Shown one piece after another: positions 18,776 to 27,077 of a DNA stretch of 51,806 nt. A program made the translations under genes and the position numbers. Source of the DNA: a gamma proteobacterium symbiont of Ctena orbiculata (GTDB taxonomy: Bacteria; Pseudomonadota; Gammaproteobacteria; Chromatiales; Chromatiaceae); contig NATW01000122.1 of the NCBI GenBank assembly GCA_003094555.1, positions 1-51,806 on the forward strand, written 5' to 3'. The notes beneath the pieces are model-generated. The model saw only the letters and a program-made list of their open reading frames with translations, was not told the DNA's origin and searched no databases. Within the stretch, counting starts at the first letter, position 1, and each line of letters starts with the position of its first letter.

Positions 18776-19690
18776 TTAAGCCTCGGACTGAACCGTTCCG
18801 CCGAAGATTTCGAACAGGCGGGGTAAGAAGCGCCGAAACTCCAAACTCATCAGCGTGAATCTGCCATCGAATGCATCGGCCTCACTCTCGATCTGGTAAT
18901 CTGCTGCCTGTTCCTGGATAAGGTCAAGAAATTTCAAACGTTTGATAGACATATCCGCATCGATGACAAAGGACATATGCTGCTCCCATTCAACAGCCAG
19001 TTTTACCACCTCCTTACCGGCCTCGATATGCGCCAATATTTCATCCGCGGTGAGATCCTGCCCCTTACATCGGAGTACACTCCCCTCTTCGCTGCGGTCC
19101 TGTAGTTCACAGCTGTCGAGCAGGGTGAAATCGCCGAATTGGTCAGGTCGCTTCAACCACTCCGTCATCACATAGGGCGGGGATGTGGCAACCTCCAGCG
19201 GCTTTACCGGCAGACTGCCCAGGCTTTCACGCAGCAGGGATATCAATGCTTCCGCCTTGTTGGCACTGGCTGCATCCACCAGGATCCAACCCTGCTGTTT
19301 GTCGATCATCGCAAATTGCCGTGTGTAGCGGCTGAACGCCTTGGGTAACAGTTGATGAAAAACCTCATCCCGTAGTTCACTCCGCTCCCTGCGCGCCACC
19401 TTCCGACCCTCCTCCTGCTGGATCTGATCAAGCTTCTCCTCCACGATCTCGTTGACAACGGCTGCAGGCAGTAGTTTGTCCTCCTGACGGGCACAAATCA
19501 TTTGACAGCCACCGACCTCATGCACCAACACCTCCGATTGGCGACCCAGGGGCGCGTCCCACCCCGTGCCAATCAGGTCATGGCTTCCGCAAGCCTGAAA
19601 ACGCTTACTCTCCAGCTTCGCGGCAAGCGCTTCCTGGCTTAGATTGAAGGGTTGTTGCAGCAGATAGATACGCAGATTTTTAAACCACAT
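18776..19690 (-). CDS. rdgC: Recombination-associated protein RdgC
   Basis: A DNA-binding ring protein that limits RecA action on double-stranded DNA. The family signature is visible from the start (MWFKNLRIYLL), with the early segment GWDAPLG and later MSFVIDADMSIKRLKF. The ATG at 19690 gives about 304 residues, the normal size, and matches the conserved N-terminus; a reading from 19702 adds four residues. It stands alone, divergent from the AMMECR1 gene. The C-terminus ends LPRLFEIFGG plus a short acidic tail. Confidence 0.94.
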   Translation of the reverse strand: MWFKNLRIYLLQQPFNLSQEALAAKLESKRFQACGSHDLIGTGWDAPLGRQSEVLVHEVGGCQMICARQEDKLLPAAVVNEIVEEKLDQIQQEEGRKVARRERSELRDEVFHQLLPKAFSRYTRQFAMIDKQQGWILVDAASANKAEALISLLRESLGSLPVKPLEVATSPPYVMTEWLKRPDQFGDFTLLDSCELQDRSEEGSVLRCKGQDLTADEILAHIEAGKEVVKLAVEWEQHMSFVIDADMSIKRLKFLDLIQEQAADYQIESEADAFDGRFTLMSLEFRRFLPRLFEIFGGTVQSEA

Positions 19691-19873
19691 CAGAGTTACC
19701 ATTGTGTAAAACGAGGGGCGGATTATGGCGAACCGGGGACGACTAATCCAGTCTGCATGAGTGAAAGAGCGATTCAGGTACAGTGAGTAATGGCTATCCC
19801 CAGTGGCTCTGCCAACAACCTGATTTATAGGTTGCTATTTGCTTGATTTCGATTAGTGTTAACATGCCCTAGT

Positions 19874-20461
19874 ATGAACCTCACCCCCCATGCACAATAT
19901 TCAACAGCGGAAAGAGCCACCTTGCTGGAGATCGCTGCCGATTCCATCAAGCATGGACTGGAACAGGGCACACCCCTGCGGGTAACCGCATCGGACTATC
20001 CTGCAGCATTGCAACAACACCGCGCCTGTTTCGTCACCCTGTCGCAGGGAGGCGCTCTGCGGGGATGCATCGGACACCTGGAAGCCCAAGCACCCATTGT
20101 TGAGGATGTGGCGGAAAATGCCTATGCGGCCGCCTTCCGTGATCCAAGATTCCCCCCGTTAACCGAGCGTGAGGCAGACAACCTTGAAATACATATCTCG
20201 GTTTTAACCCCGGCTGAGGCCATCGCCTTTGAGTCGGAGCAGGAATTGATAGGGAAAATCAGGCCAGCCGTAGATGGCCTTATCCTGGTTGAGGGTCGGC
20301 GTCGGGGAACCTTTCTTCCCTCGGTGTGGGAATCTCTTCCGGAGACCCGCAATTTTCTCAGCCATCTTAAACAGAAAGCGGGTCTACCCGCCAACTACTG
20401 GTCAAGCACCCTTGAGGTCTATCGCTACGAGACAGAGTCGTTCGGCAATGAGTCATCCTGA
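19874..20461 (+). CDS. amrA: AmmeMemoRadiSam system protein A (AMMECR1 domain)
   Basis: About 195 residues, almost all an AMMECR1 domain: ACFVTLSQGGALRGCIGHLE carries the conserved LRGCIG core, followed by AYAAAFRDPRFPPLTEREAD and ISVLTPAE. The ATG at 19874 (MNLTPHAQ) is preferred over a GTG at 19856. This is the third component of the three-protein system whose Memo and radical SAM members are at 6.5-8.4 kb, so the system is complete in this genome but split over two loci 11 kb apart. Biochemical role unknown. Confidence 0.92.
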   Translation: MNLTPHAQYSTAERATLLEIAADSIKHGLEQGTPLRVTASDYPAALQQHRACFVTLSQGGALRGCIGHLEAQAPIVEDVAENAYAAAFRDPRFPPLTEREADNLEIHISVLTPAEAIAFESEQELIGKIRPAVDGLILVEGRRRGTFLPSVWESLPETRNFLSHLKQKAGLPANYWSSTLEVYRYETESFGNESS

Positions 20462-20484
20462 GAGTAAATTCATAGCCGGCTCAA

Positions 20485-21273
20485 CTAATCACTTCCAGGA
20501 TCGCATTTTCCAATAGAGTTCTCTCCGCAACTGCTACCATCGAGCCACAATGCATTCCCGAGTCTTGCCTTGTTCAAGCTGGCATCATCGATCCGGCTAT
20601 TGGAGAGATCGGCAAAGCGAAGATCCGCATTACTCAAATCCGCACCCCTAAGATCGGCAAATTGGAGATTCGCCCCCACCATGGCAGCACCCTGCAGTTG
20701 TGCATGGCGAAGATCCCCATGACTCAGGTTGGCGTAGCGAAGATCCGCATTGCTCAAATCCGTAGTGCTCAATTTTGCCCGGCGCAACACGGCACTGTTC
20801 AGATTGGCACCGGCAAGGCTGGCCGCCCCCACGTCGAGATCATGAATGAGGCAGTTACGCCAGTTCACACCGGGAGCGGGTGGCGCACTGCAGTTGGAGT
20901 CATCGATCGCTTCCGGCATACCATACCTTAGCGAATAGAGGACAACCCCACCGATGATCAATAGGGCGATTGTCAATGAGAGCAGGGGAAATCGCCTCTC
21001 CTGTCGGTTATCTCTGGCATCAGCCCGTTCACGGGCAGCCACCTTGGCCTGGGCCTCGGAATCACCTTCCTCCGCCCTCAATTGGAGTGGCACCACACTG
21101 GGTATTCGGCTGATTGCCTGCCATGACTGTTTATCGGGACTGATCTGGTCCGACAACGCAAGCTCACCATCCAGTAAGAGGTGGCGGATTCTCGCACTGG
21201 TGAGTGGTCCCAAAACCATATCATCGTGTTTTACGAACCAACTCTGAGGCTTATTTTGGCCTGGATCTTCCAT
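20485..21273 (-). CDS. Membrane-anchored GYF_2-like/pentapeptide-repeat protein
   Basis: About 262 residues from the ATG at 21273, which has AAGGAAG just upstream; the longer open frame to 21582 runs into the fliK-like gene and is not used. The N-terminal segment (about 10-65, WFVKHDDMVLGPLTSARIRHLL) looks like a GYF_2/DUF4339 domain. One membrane helix follows at about 103-120 (LLSLTIALLIIGGVVLYSL). The C-terminal half is a pentapeptide-repeat helix of A(D/N)Lxx units (ANLNSAVL, ADLRYANL, ADLSNADLRF). Such repeats form a right-handed quadrilateral helix for protein contacts. Function unknown; topology suggests the repeats lie outside the membrane on the opposite side from GYF_2. Confidence 0.75.
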   Translation of the reverse strand: MEDPGQNKPQSWFVKHDDMVLGPLTSARIRHLLLDGELALSDQISPDKQSWQAISRIPSVVPLQLRAEEGDSEAQAKVAARERADARDNRQERRFPLLSLTIALLIIGGVVLYSLRYGMPEAIDDSNCSAPPAPGVNWRNCLIHDLDVGAASLAGANLNSAVLRRAKLSTTDLSNADLRYANLSHGDLRHAQLQGAAMVGANLQFADLRGADLSNADLRFADLSNSRIDDASLNKARLGNALWLDGSSCGENSIGKCDPGSD

Positions 21274-21430
21274 CACTTCCTTATCTATCAACCTAGGGTC
21301 TGTTAACACTAATCCTATCGGCCCGATGGGAAAGAAATGAACATCATCCTGCATGCTCGCATATAATGTTAGCAAGCGCCTGTGGAAAAGCAGGGTATGA
21401 TCAAGTATTTGTTTAGGATCTCCGCAAGCC

Positions 21431-22591
21431 ATGGAGATATTCGGGACTAAAATCCTACTACCACTACCGACCATCGAGCCTGGCAAATCCCTATTAGAGC
21501 AGCTCCAGCCCGGGCAGATAGTACGGGGTACTGCGCTCAGCGAAAACGTAAACGGCAGCATGCGGCTGCAGATCGGTGTCACACGCCTGATCGCTCAAAC
21601 CACATTGAGTGTGCCTGCCGGCCAGATCTTGACCCTGCAGGTGGATAAAACAGGCAATCTTCCCGAATTACGTGTACTCACCCACCCCAGCATGGAGCAG
21701 GTCAAATCAGCCGCGCTGAAACAGGTGCTGCCACGACAACAGCCTCTACCCCAGCTGTTTCAGCATCTGTCCCAGGTTGCAAGCGACTCGAACCGCGCTA
21801 CTCCCTTACCACCAGCGGTAAAGCAGGCCGTGCAGAGTGTATTGCAGCGAATCCTACCCATAGAAGACCCCGGATTTAAGACCCAGCTCTTGCAAGCATT
21901 GCAGCTGAGCGGCACTCAAACTGAGGCCCGGCTGATCAACAGACAGGTTAACAATAGTGATCTAAAACTCAACCTGCTACAGCTTATCGGACTTATTAAG
22001 CCCTTGATCAGCAATCCTTCAAACCCAATCAATCAACTGCTTTCATTACAACAGCAGATGTTGAATCCGGCACAACCAGTCCCGGCCAATCCGCCGGTCA
22101 CCGCTCATGATGCCAGTCCGACCACCAAGCTGTTACTCGACTTGTTCAAGCATTTGGATGGTGCGATAGCGCGCATCCAAACCAATCAGCTCAGCTCCTT
22201 GCCGAGCGAGGATTCCACAAGGCAGGTTTGGCAATTTGAACTCCCCATACGCCATGAAAACAGTGTTGATCTGTTTCATTTCAGAATCAGCCGCGAGGAT
22301 GTAAACAAGGGTACCGAGGCCGCGCCCATGTGGAGCCTGACCTTGCATATGAATCTACCGCCTCTGGGCCCAATGAGGGTGAGGTTGGCGCTCCTAGATG
22401 AAACGATTTCAACCATCATATGGTCAGAAAAACCACATACGGCAGATTTGGTCAATCAACACCTCGACAAACTACGCGCCGGTCTCGAGTCCACCGGCCT
22501 GGAGGTCAAGAAACTGGAGGCCTTTCAGGGGATCGCCGAGATAGAGAATGAACTACCCAGCGAACAATCACTGTTGAATGAGCAGGCATGA
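21431..22591 (+). CDS. fliK: FliK-like flagellar hook-length control protein
   Basis: A 386-residue protein with a low-complexity Gln/Pro/Leu-rich middle and a C-terminal FliK Flg_hook-type domain (about 260-370: VWQFELPIRHENSVDLFHFRI, then LPPLGPMRVRLAL). FliK measures hook length and triggers the export switch at FlhB. The partner gene, an FlhB C-terminal-domain protein, overlaps by four bases (ATGA). Because it is on the opposite strand from fliEFGHIJ and paired with FhlB, this may be a second FliK-like paralogue rather than the main hook-length ruler. Confidence 0.78.
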   Translation: MEIFGTKILLPLPTIEPGKSLLEQLQPGQIVRGTALSENVNGSMRLQIGVTRLIAQTTLSVPAGQILTLQVDKTGNLPELRVLTHPSMEQVKSAALKQVLPRQQPLPQLFQHLSQVASDSNRATPLPPAVKQAVQSVLQRILPIEDPGFKTQLLQALQLSGTQTEARLINRQVNNSDLKLNLLQLIGLIKPLISNPSNPINQLLSLQQQMLNPAQPVPANPPVTAHDASPTTKLLLDLFKHLDGAIARIQTNQLSSLPSEDSTRQVWQFELPIRHENSVDLFHFRISREDVNKGTEAAPMWSLTLHMNLPPLGPMRVRLALLDETISTIIWSEKPHTADLVNQHLDKLRAGLESTGLEVKKLEAFQGIAEIENELPSEQSLLNEQA

Positions 22592-22881
22592 CTGATTATC
22601 AATCCAAAGATCCCGATCTCGCCATCGCCTTGAAATACGACGGGGAGAATGCGCCTCGCCTGACCGCAAAGGGTCGTGGGGATCTGGCGAATAGGATTCT
22701 TGCCTTGGCGGATGAGCATGCTGTACCGTTGCACGAGGATGCAGAACTGGCCACCCTGCTCTCGCAAATTCCCTTGGGCGATGAAATTCCAGAAGCGCTC
22801 TACCGGGCTGTGGCGGAGGTAATAGCCTTTGCCTACCTGCTCTCTGGTAAGATGCCACCAGGTTATGAGGATGTTTTATAA
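22588..22881 (+). CDS. FhlB: stand-alone FlhB C-terminal-domain protein
   Basis: 97 residues matching the cytoplasmic tail of FlhB after its self-cleavage site (LAIALKYDGENAPRLTAKGRGDLANRI, LHEDAELATLL, GDEIPEALYRAVAEVIAFAY). There are no membrane helices and no NPTH cleavage motif, so it resembles the processed FlhB-CC fragment. In Salmonella such proteins can replace the C-terminal part of FlhB. Translational coupling to a FliK-like gene supports a role in export-substrate switching. Confidence 0.85.
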   Translation: MTDYQSKDPDLAIALKYDGENAPRLTAKGRGDLANRILALADEHAVPLHEDAELATLLSQIPLGDEIPEALYRAVAEVIAFAYLLSGKMPPGYEDVL

Positions 22882-22956
22882 TCAACCAAACACTTGCAGT
22901 AGAAATTCACAATTGATGCGCAAGCCATGCTGCCCGAAAACAGAGGAAGTCAAACT

Positions 22957-23232
22957 ATGAGAAGTGCGATATTAAAAATTGCAGTCCTGCTGGCACTGCT
23001 GTCATCCCTGCAACTCTATGCCGCAAATGGTAACACTGAACAGCAAAAGCAGGCCGCCACGACCACAACTCATACCAAGCAATACAGCAGCCAACCCGCC
23101 AATAGCGGACAACTCAGCCGAAAATGCGCCATCTACTCCGGTATCTGCCCCATGGGCCGTAGGGCAAAGGTCGGCGATTACTGCATCTGCAACACACCAT
23201 CCGGTCCGATTCATGGTGTAGTCATACCCTAG
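22957..23232 (+). CDS. Small secreted cysteine-containing protein
   Basis: About 91 residues from the ATG at 22957 (MRSAILKIAVLLALL), which has AGGAAG upstream. A signal peptide ends near LYA-AN. A Gln/Thr/Ser-rich linker follows, then a compact C-terminal segment with four cysteines (CAIYSGIC, YCICNTP) ending PSGPIHGVVIP. Four cysteines in an exported protein suggest two disulfides. I recognise the VGDYCICNT..GPIHG pattern only as one seen in small proteobacterial hypothetical proteins; no function can be given. Confidence 0.65.
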   Translation: MRSAILKIAVLLALLSSLQLYAANGNTEQQKQAATTTTHTKQYSSQPANSGQLSRKCAIYSGICPMGRRAKVGDYCICNTPSGPIHGVVIP

Positions 23233-23324
23233 ATATCGGGTTGCCGGTCCAGAATCGGTTTTCGACCAACCTGGCTGATTCCAGTCGGTAAATCCAGTTG
23301 TTGGGTACTACTAACATTACTCAT
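23229..23324 (-). pseudogene. 31-codon reading frame resembling an EAL-HDOD protein N-terminus
   Basis: A short open frame on the minus strand, from the ATG at 23324 to a TAG at 23229 that overlaps the stop of the secreted-protein gene. Its end reads VGRKPILDRQPDI, which resembles the conserved opening of EAL-HDOD signalling proteins (GRQPIxDR). The rest of such a gene is absent. It may be a decayed remnant or simply a small gene with chance similarity. Confidence 0.3.
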
Positions 23325-23493
23325 AGCCACGCCTTTATAGAATTCTAACAGAAACGATAGATATCTAAATTAGAAGCGTGATTTTGACAGTAATTTAGTT
23401 ACTGTTTGGGAGATTAAAAATAAACTTATATATACTGCATTCAATTGCATTGTTTAGGCGGCAACAGCGCTAAATTCCGGACCAGTAACAGGT

Positions 23494-23922
23494 TTACTTC
23501 TCTCGTTGTGAATGTTCGTCACTCTCTTTCTGTTCACGTGTATCAGCAATCTTTTTTTCCTGTTCACGAAAGCGATCAACGGCCTTGTTTAGCGCTTGAG
23601 TACGACTATGTTTTTTCTTCCAGACACTCTTTGAACTGCTGTGATTGACAATGCTTGCCGCCACCACCTCTTGTTGCTGATTGATCGCCTCGTCAAGTTT
23701 GGCGAGAAATGCACGGTACTCCTGTAACTGAGTGGCGCTCATTCCCTCCCTTGCCATTTGTTTGAAGCGATCCAGATACTCCTGGTGGTATTGCTTTAGC
23801 TGCTCCAGCTTTGCTTCTTCCTGTTGCAGGCTTTTCTTGGCCTGTCCCATCACCCGCGCTGCCTTCTGCTCCTTTGTATGAGCAAATCGTTGAACCGGTT
23901 TGAGCCGTTTTGATGGGGACAT
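23494..23922 (-). CDS. fliJ: Flagellar export chaperone FliJ
   Basis: A 142-residue, highly charged, almost fully helical protein expected to form the antiparallel coiled coil of FliJ, which links the FliI ATPase ring to FlhA. Typical features are the N-terminal RLKPVQRFAHTKEQKAARVMG and a C-terminal Lys/Glu-rich helix (RFREQEKKIADTREQKESD). It is the last gene of fliEFGHIJ, 16 bases after fliI. AT-rich spacer follows; a 7-base palindrome (ACAGTAA/TTACTGT at 23387-23405) lies downstream but has no T tract. Confidence 0.9.
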   Translation of the reverse strand: MSPSKRLKPVQRFAHTKEQKAARVMGQAKKSLQQEEAKLEQLKQYHQEYLDRFKQMAREGMSATQLQEYRAFLAKLDEAINQQQEVVAASIVNHSSSKSVWKKKHSRTQALNKAVDRFREQEKKIADTREQKESDEHSQREK

Positions 23923-23938
23923 ATTCTATGACATCCAA

Positions 23939-25354
23939 TTATTGTTCGATTGGTTGGGGTAGATTAAGCCCCTCAGGTATCTCTATGTCATCCATATCTT
24001 CCGCAGGAAACAGGACTTCCAGGTCCTCCATGCTCTGCTCGAGAGTTACCCTGGTATTCATATCCTGTCGTAGGAACTGGCTCAAGGCGGGCATTGCAGA
24101 GATAGCAATATCAATCTGCTCATCACTACCTGCTTCATAAGCGCCAACACTGATCAAATCACGATTTTGTTGATAAACAGAGTATAGATGTTTAAACGAA
24201 CGAGCGGCATCTTGATGGCTGTAGCTGGTGACATCATTCATTGCGCGACTGATTGATGCCTCGATATCAATCGCCGGATAGTGACCGGCGTCGGCCAAGC
24301 GACGGGATAACACGAAATGTCCATCGAGTATTGCCCGGGCCGCATCGGCAATGGGATCATTTTGATCATCGCCCTCGGTGAGTACGGTATAAAAGGCGGT
24401 AATCGATCCACCACCTTTGTCTCCGTTTCCGGCTCTTTCCACCAACTGCGGCATCTTGGCGAAAACAGAGGGCGGGTAACCCTTGGTTGCCGGAGGTTCA
24501 TGGATCGCCAGAGCAATCTCCCGTTGTGCCTGGGCAAACCGGGTCAATGAATCCATAAGTAGCAACACATGTTTCCCCTGCTCGCGGAAGCTTTCCGCGA
24601 TACTGGTCGCCAGCATAGCCCCATGCATACGCCTGAGGGGTGGATTATCGGCGGGTACCGCCACCACCACTGCCCGTTTCAGCCCCTCCTTACCCAGGAT
24701 ATTCTCGACGAACTCCTTTACCTCCCGGCCACGTTCACCGATCAGTGCCACTACAGTCACATCCGCATTGGTATAGCGGGTCATCATTCCGAGCAAGATA
24801 CTCTTACCCACGCCGGAACCGGCAAACAGACCCAGGCGTTGACCGCGCCCGACGCTGAGCAGGGCATTGATCGCCCGCACCCCCACATCCAAGGGCTCTC
24901 GGATAGGGGTTCTCGCCAAGGGATTGAATGAGGTGCCGGTGAGCGGGCGACGCTCATCGTTGTGGATGGTGCCGAGCCCGTCCAGGGGCTTGCCGGCGCC
25001 ATCAATCACGCGCCCGAGAAGTTGTTCGCCGACGACTGCCTCACAGACACGCCCCGTAGGGATAACTCTTGCCCCCTGCTCCAGACCCTGGATGTCTCCG
25101 GTCGGCATCAGATAGAGGCTCTCTTCGCCGAACCCGACAACCTCCGCCTCGATGTGGGTGCCATTGCTGCTGACCACGTCACACTGGCCACCAATCGCGG
25201 CCCGACAACCGATCGCCTCCAGGGTCAGTCCGACCATGCGGGTCAGACGCCCCTCCACCACCAGCCCACGGTCATCACCCAGGCGATCCTGGTACTGACG
25301 CAGTTTCTCTGCCAGGTTCGCCTGACGCTGAGTTCCAATGGAATCATTTGTCAT
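23939..25354 (-). CDS. fliI: Flagellum-specific ATPase FliI
   Basis: A 471-residue ATPase of the type III export gate, homologous to F1/V1 catalytic subunits. Walker A is AGSGVGKS (178-185), followed by [17 protein letters not shown], the Walker B aspartate in [21 protein letters not shown], and [19 protein letters not shown]. The [20 protein letters not shown] tail is typical of FliI. It starts 6 bases after fliH ends and sits with its stator FliH and stalk FliJ. Confidence 0.97.
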   Translation of the reverse strand: MTNDSIGTQRQANLAEKLRQYQDRLGDDRGLVVEGRLTRMVGLTLEAIGCRAAIGGQCDVVSSNGTHIEAEVVGFGEESLYLMPTGDIQGLEQGARVIPTGRVCEAVVGEQLLGRVIDGAGKPLDGLGTIHNDERRPLTGTSFNPLARTPIREPLDVGVRAINALLSVGRGQRLGLFAGSGVGKSILLGMMTRYTNADVTVVALIGERGREVKEFVENILGKEGLKRAVVVAVPADNPPLRRMHGAMLATSIAESFREQGKHVLLLMDSLTRFAQAQREIALAIHEPPATKGYPPSVFAKMPQLVERAGNGDKGGGSITAFYTVLTEGDDQNDPIADAARAILDGHFVLSRRLADAGHYPAIDIEASISRAMNDVTSYSHQDAARSFKHLYSVYQQNRDLISVGAYEAGSDEQIDIAISAMPALSQFLRQDMNTRVTLEQSMEDLEVLFPAEDMDDIEIPEGLNLPQPIEQ

Positions 25355-25360
25355 GAAGGA

Positions 25361-26041
25361 TTACTCATTTTGATCATCTATCGAGCGCGCACCTGCCAAC
25401 AATGGTGCGATCAGGGCAGTGAGTCGGGATTCCAGGGTACCATCGATCTGTGAGGTGTCGGTCACCACCTTGCATCCGCCACGATTGATGACCGGATCCT
25501 CGATAAGGCTCCAACCCACTTCATTGTCCCCCAGGGCATAGACTTCACGGATCAGCTCCGCATCCTCCGGATGGAGCAGCAGACGCACGTTATTGGAAGA
25601 TACCGGCAACACGGAGAGCGCTTCACGCACCACGCCGACGATCAGGTTCGGATCACTCTTCACCTCACGCCGTAATAGCTGTTTGACAATTGCGATAACC
25701 AGGCTCAGCAGCTCTTTCTCAACCCGGTCATCCAGATCCCTCAACGGTTGTTCAAAATAGGCGAGCAGCTTGTCGAGATGAGCGGTATAGTGTTGCAGAT
25801 CACGCTGTGCCTGTGCCAATCCCTCCTTGTGACCGAACTCGAATCCCTCTTGTTTGCCCTTTTCAAAACCCTCCTCATAGGCCTGCTTTTGAATCTGTTC
25901 CAGGGCACCAGCGGTGGGAGGCGCGCCAGGTGGCAGCAGGGTACGTTGCCCACCCACCTTGCCATCACTCATGTCCGGCGGCAGCCACTGCATCACCTGC
26001 TCAAGGTCAGGGTCCTTATCCGATTTAGACGAACTCTTCAC
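25361..26041 (-). CDS. fliH: Flagellar assembly protein FliH
   Basis: A 226-residue peripheral stator of FliI. It has the expected charged Gly-containing helical middle (YEEGFEKGKQEGFEFGHKEG, a GxxxG repeat run at about 54-73) and the C-terminal FliI-binding domain (LLRREVKSDPNLIVGVVREAL, VNRGGCKVVTDTSQIDGTL with one I before it). The start overlaps fliG's end by 17 bases. Confidence 0.95.
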   Translation of the reverse strand: MKSSSKSDKDPDLEQVMQWLPPDMSDGKVGGQRTLLPPGAPPTAGALEQIQKQAYEEGFEKGKQEGFEFGHKEGLAQAQRDLQHYTAHLDKLLAYFEQPLRDLDDRVEKELLSLVIAIVKQLLRREVKSDPNLIVGVVREALSVLPVSSNNVRLLLHPEDAELIREVYALGDNEVGWSLIEDPVINRGGCKVVTDTSQIDGTLESRLTALIAPLLAGARSIDDQNE

Positions 26042-27077
26042 CGCCGCCTCCGAGCATTATCTCGCCGGCATCCGCCAGACGGCGCGCAACCACCAGGATC
26101 TCTTTCTGGGCGGACTCCACATCACTCAGCTTGGCAGGCGCGGCAGCCTCAAGATCATCCTTCAACATTTCAGCCGCGCGTTTCGACATATTCTTGAATA
26201 TCTTCTCTTTCAGTGCTTCATCGGCACCACGCAGGGCCAACAGCAACTGTTCCGTGCTGACTTCGCGCAGCAGACTCTGGATACCGCGATCATCCACATC
26301 GATGAGATTCTCGAAGACGAACATGTTGTCCTGAAGCTCTTGTCCCAGGTCGCTATCGACCTCGATAATCTCTTCCATCAACTTGCTCTCCACGGCACCA
26401 TCGAGCATGTTGAGGATTTCCGCAGCCGTTTTAACCCCACCTAAACTGGAGGATTTGACATTGGTGGCGCCGGAAAACTGTTTCTCGAGAATCTCATCCA
26501 GTTCCTGCAGTGCGGCAGGCTGGATACCATCCAGGGTTGCAATCCGCATGATCACATCGGTACGCACCCGGTCAGGAAACTGACTGACGACCTGGGCCGC
26601 CTGATCCGACTCCAGAAACGAGAGCACGATAGCGATGATTTGCGGATGCTCGAGACGAATAAGCTCAGCGATGCCCCTGGGATCCATCCACTTCAGCTGT
26701 TCAAGGCCTTTGCTGTTGCGACCAAGCAGTATCCTGTCTATCACCCCACCGGCCTTGTCTTCACCCAGGGCGCTGTTCAGCATGGTGCGGATATATTCGT
26801 CTGAGCCAAGCCCAAGCGCCGTCTGCTTCTCCAGGGTCGAGACAAAGTGGCGCATCACGCCCTCCATCTGATCGGTGGAGACATCGGTCAGAGTCGCCAT
26901 GGCGAGGCCCACATCCTGTACCTCTTTCGGGCCCATATGGCGCAACAGCTCCGCGGCATCCTTCTCCCCGAGCGCCAGTAATAGAATGGCCGCCCGTGAG
27001 ACGCCACCAAGCTTAGCGACTTCGCTAGTTTCTTCGGTTGCTACCGCATCGGTTTCCACTGGGTTATTGTTTGCCAT
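26025..27077 (-). CDS. fliG: Flagellar motor switch protein FliG
   Basis: About 350 residues in three armadillo-like domains. FliG sits on the MS ring, binds FliF and FliM, and contacts MotA for torque and direction. Seen: SRAAILLLALGEKDAAELLRH at the N-terminus, the EHPQ-type segment LEHPQIIAIVLSFLE in the middle, and the C-terminal torque helix region (LLALRGADEALKEKIFKNMS with S/R charges). The ATG at 27077 (MANNNPVETD) overlaps fliF by 14 bases; the N-terminal extension before KLGGVSRAA is acidic. Confidence 0.97.
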   Translation of the reverse strand: MANNNPVETDAVATEETSEVAKLGGVSRAAILLLALGEKDAAELLRHMGPKEVQDVGLAMATLTDVSTDQMEGVMRHFVSTLEKQTALGLGSDEYIRTMLNSALGEDKAGGVIDRILLGRNSKGLEQLKWMDPRGIAELIRLEHPQIIAIVLSFLESDQAAQVVSQFPDRVRTDVIMRIATLDGIQPAALQELDEILEKQFSGATNVKSSSLGGVKTAAEILNMLDGAVESKLMEEIIEVDSDLGQELQDNMFVFENLIDVDDRGIQSLLREVSTEQLLLALRGADEALKEKIFKNMSKRAAEMLKDDLEAAAPAKLSDVESAQKEILVVARRLADAGEIMLGGGGEEFV

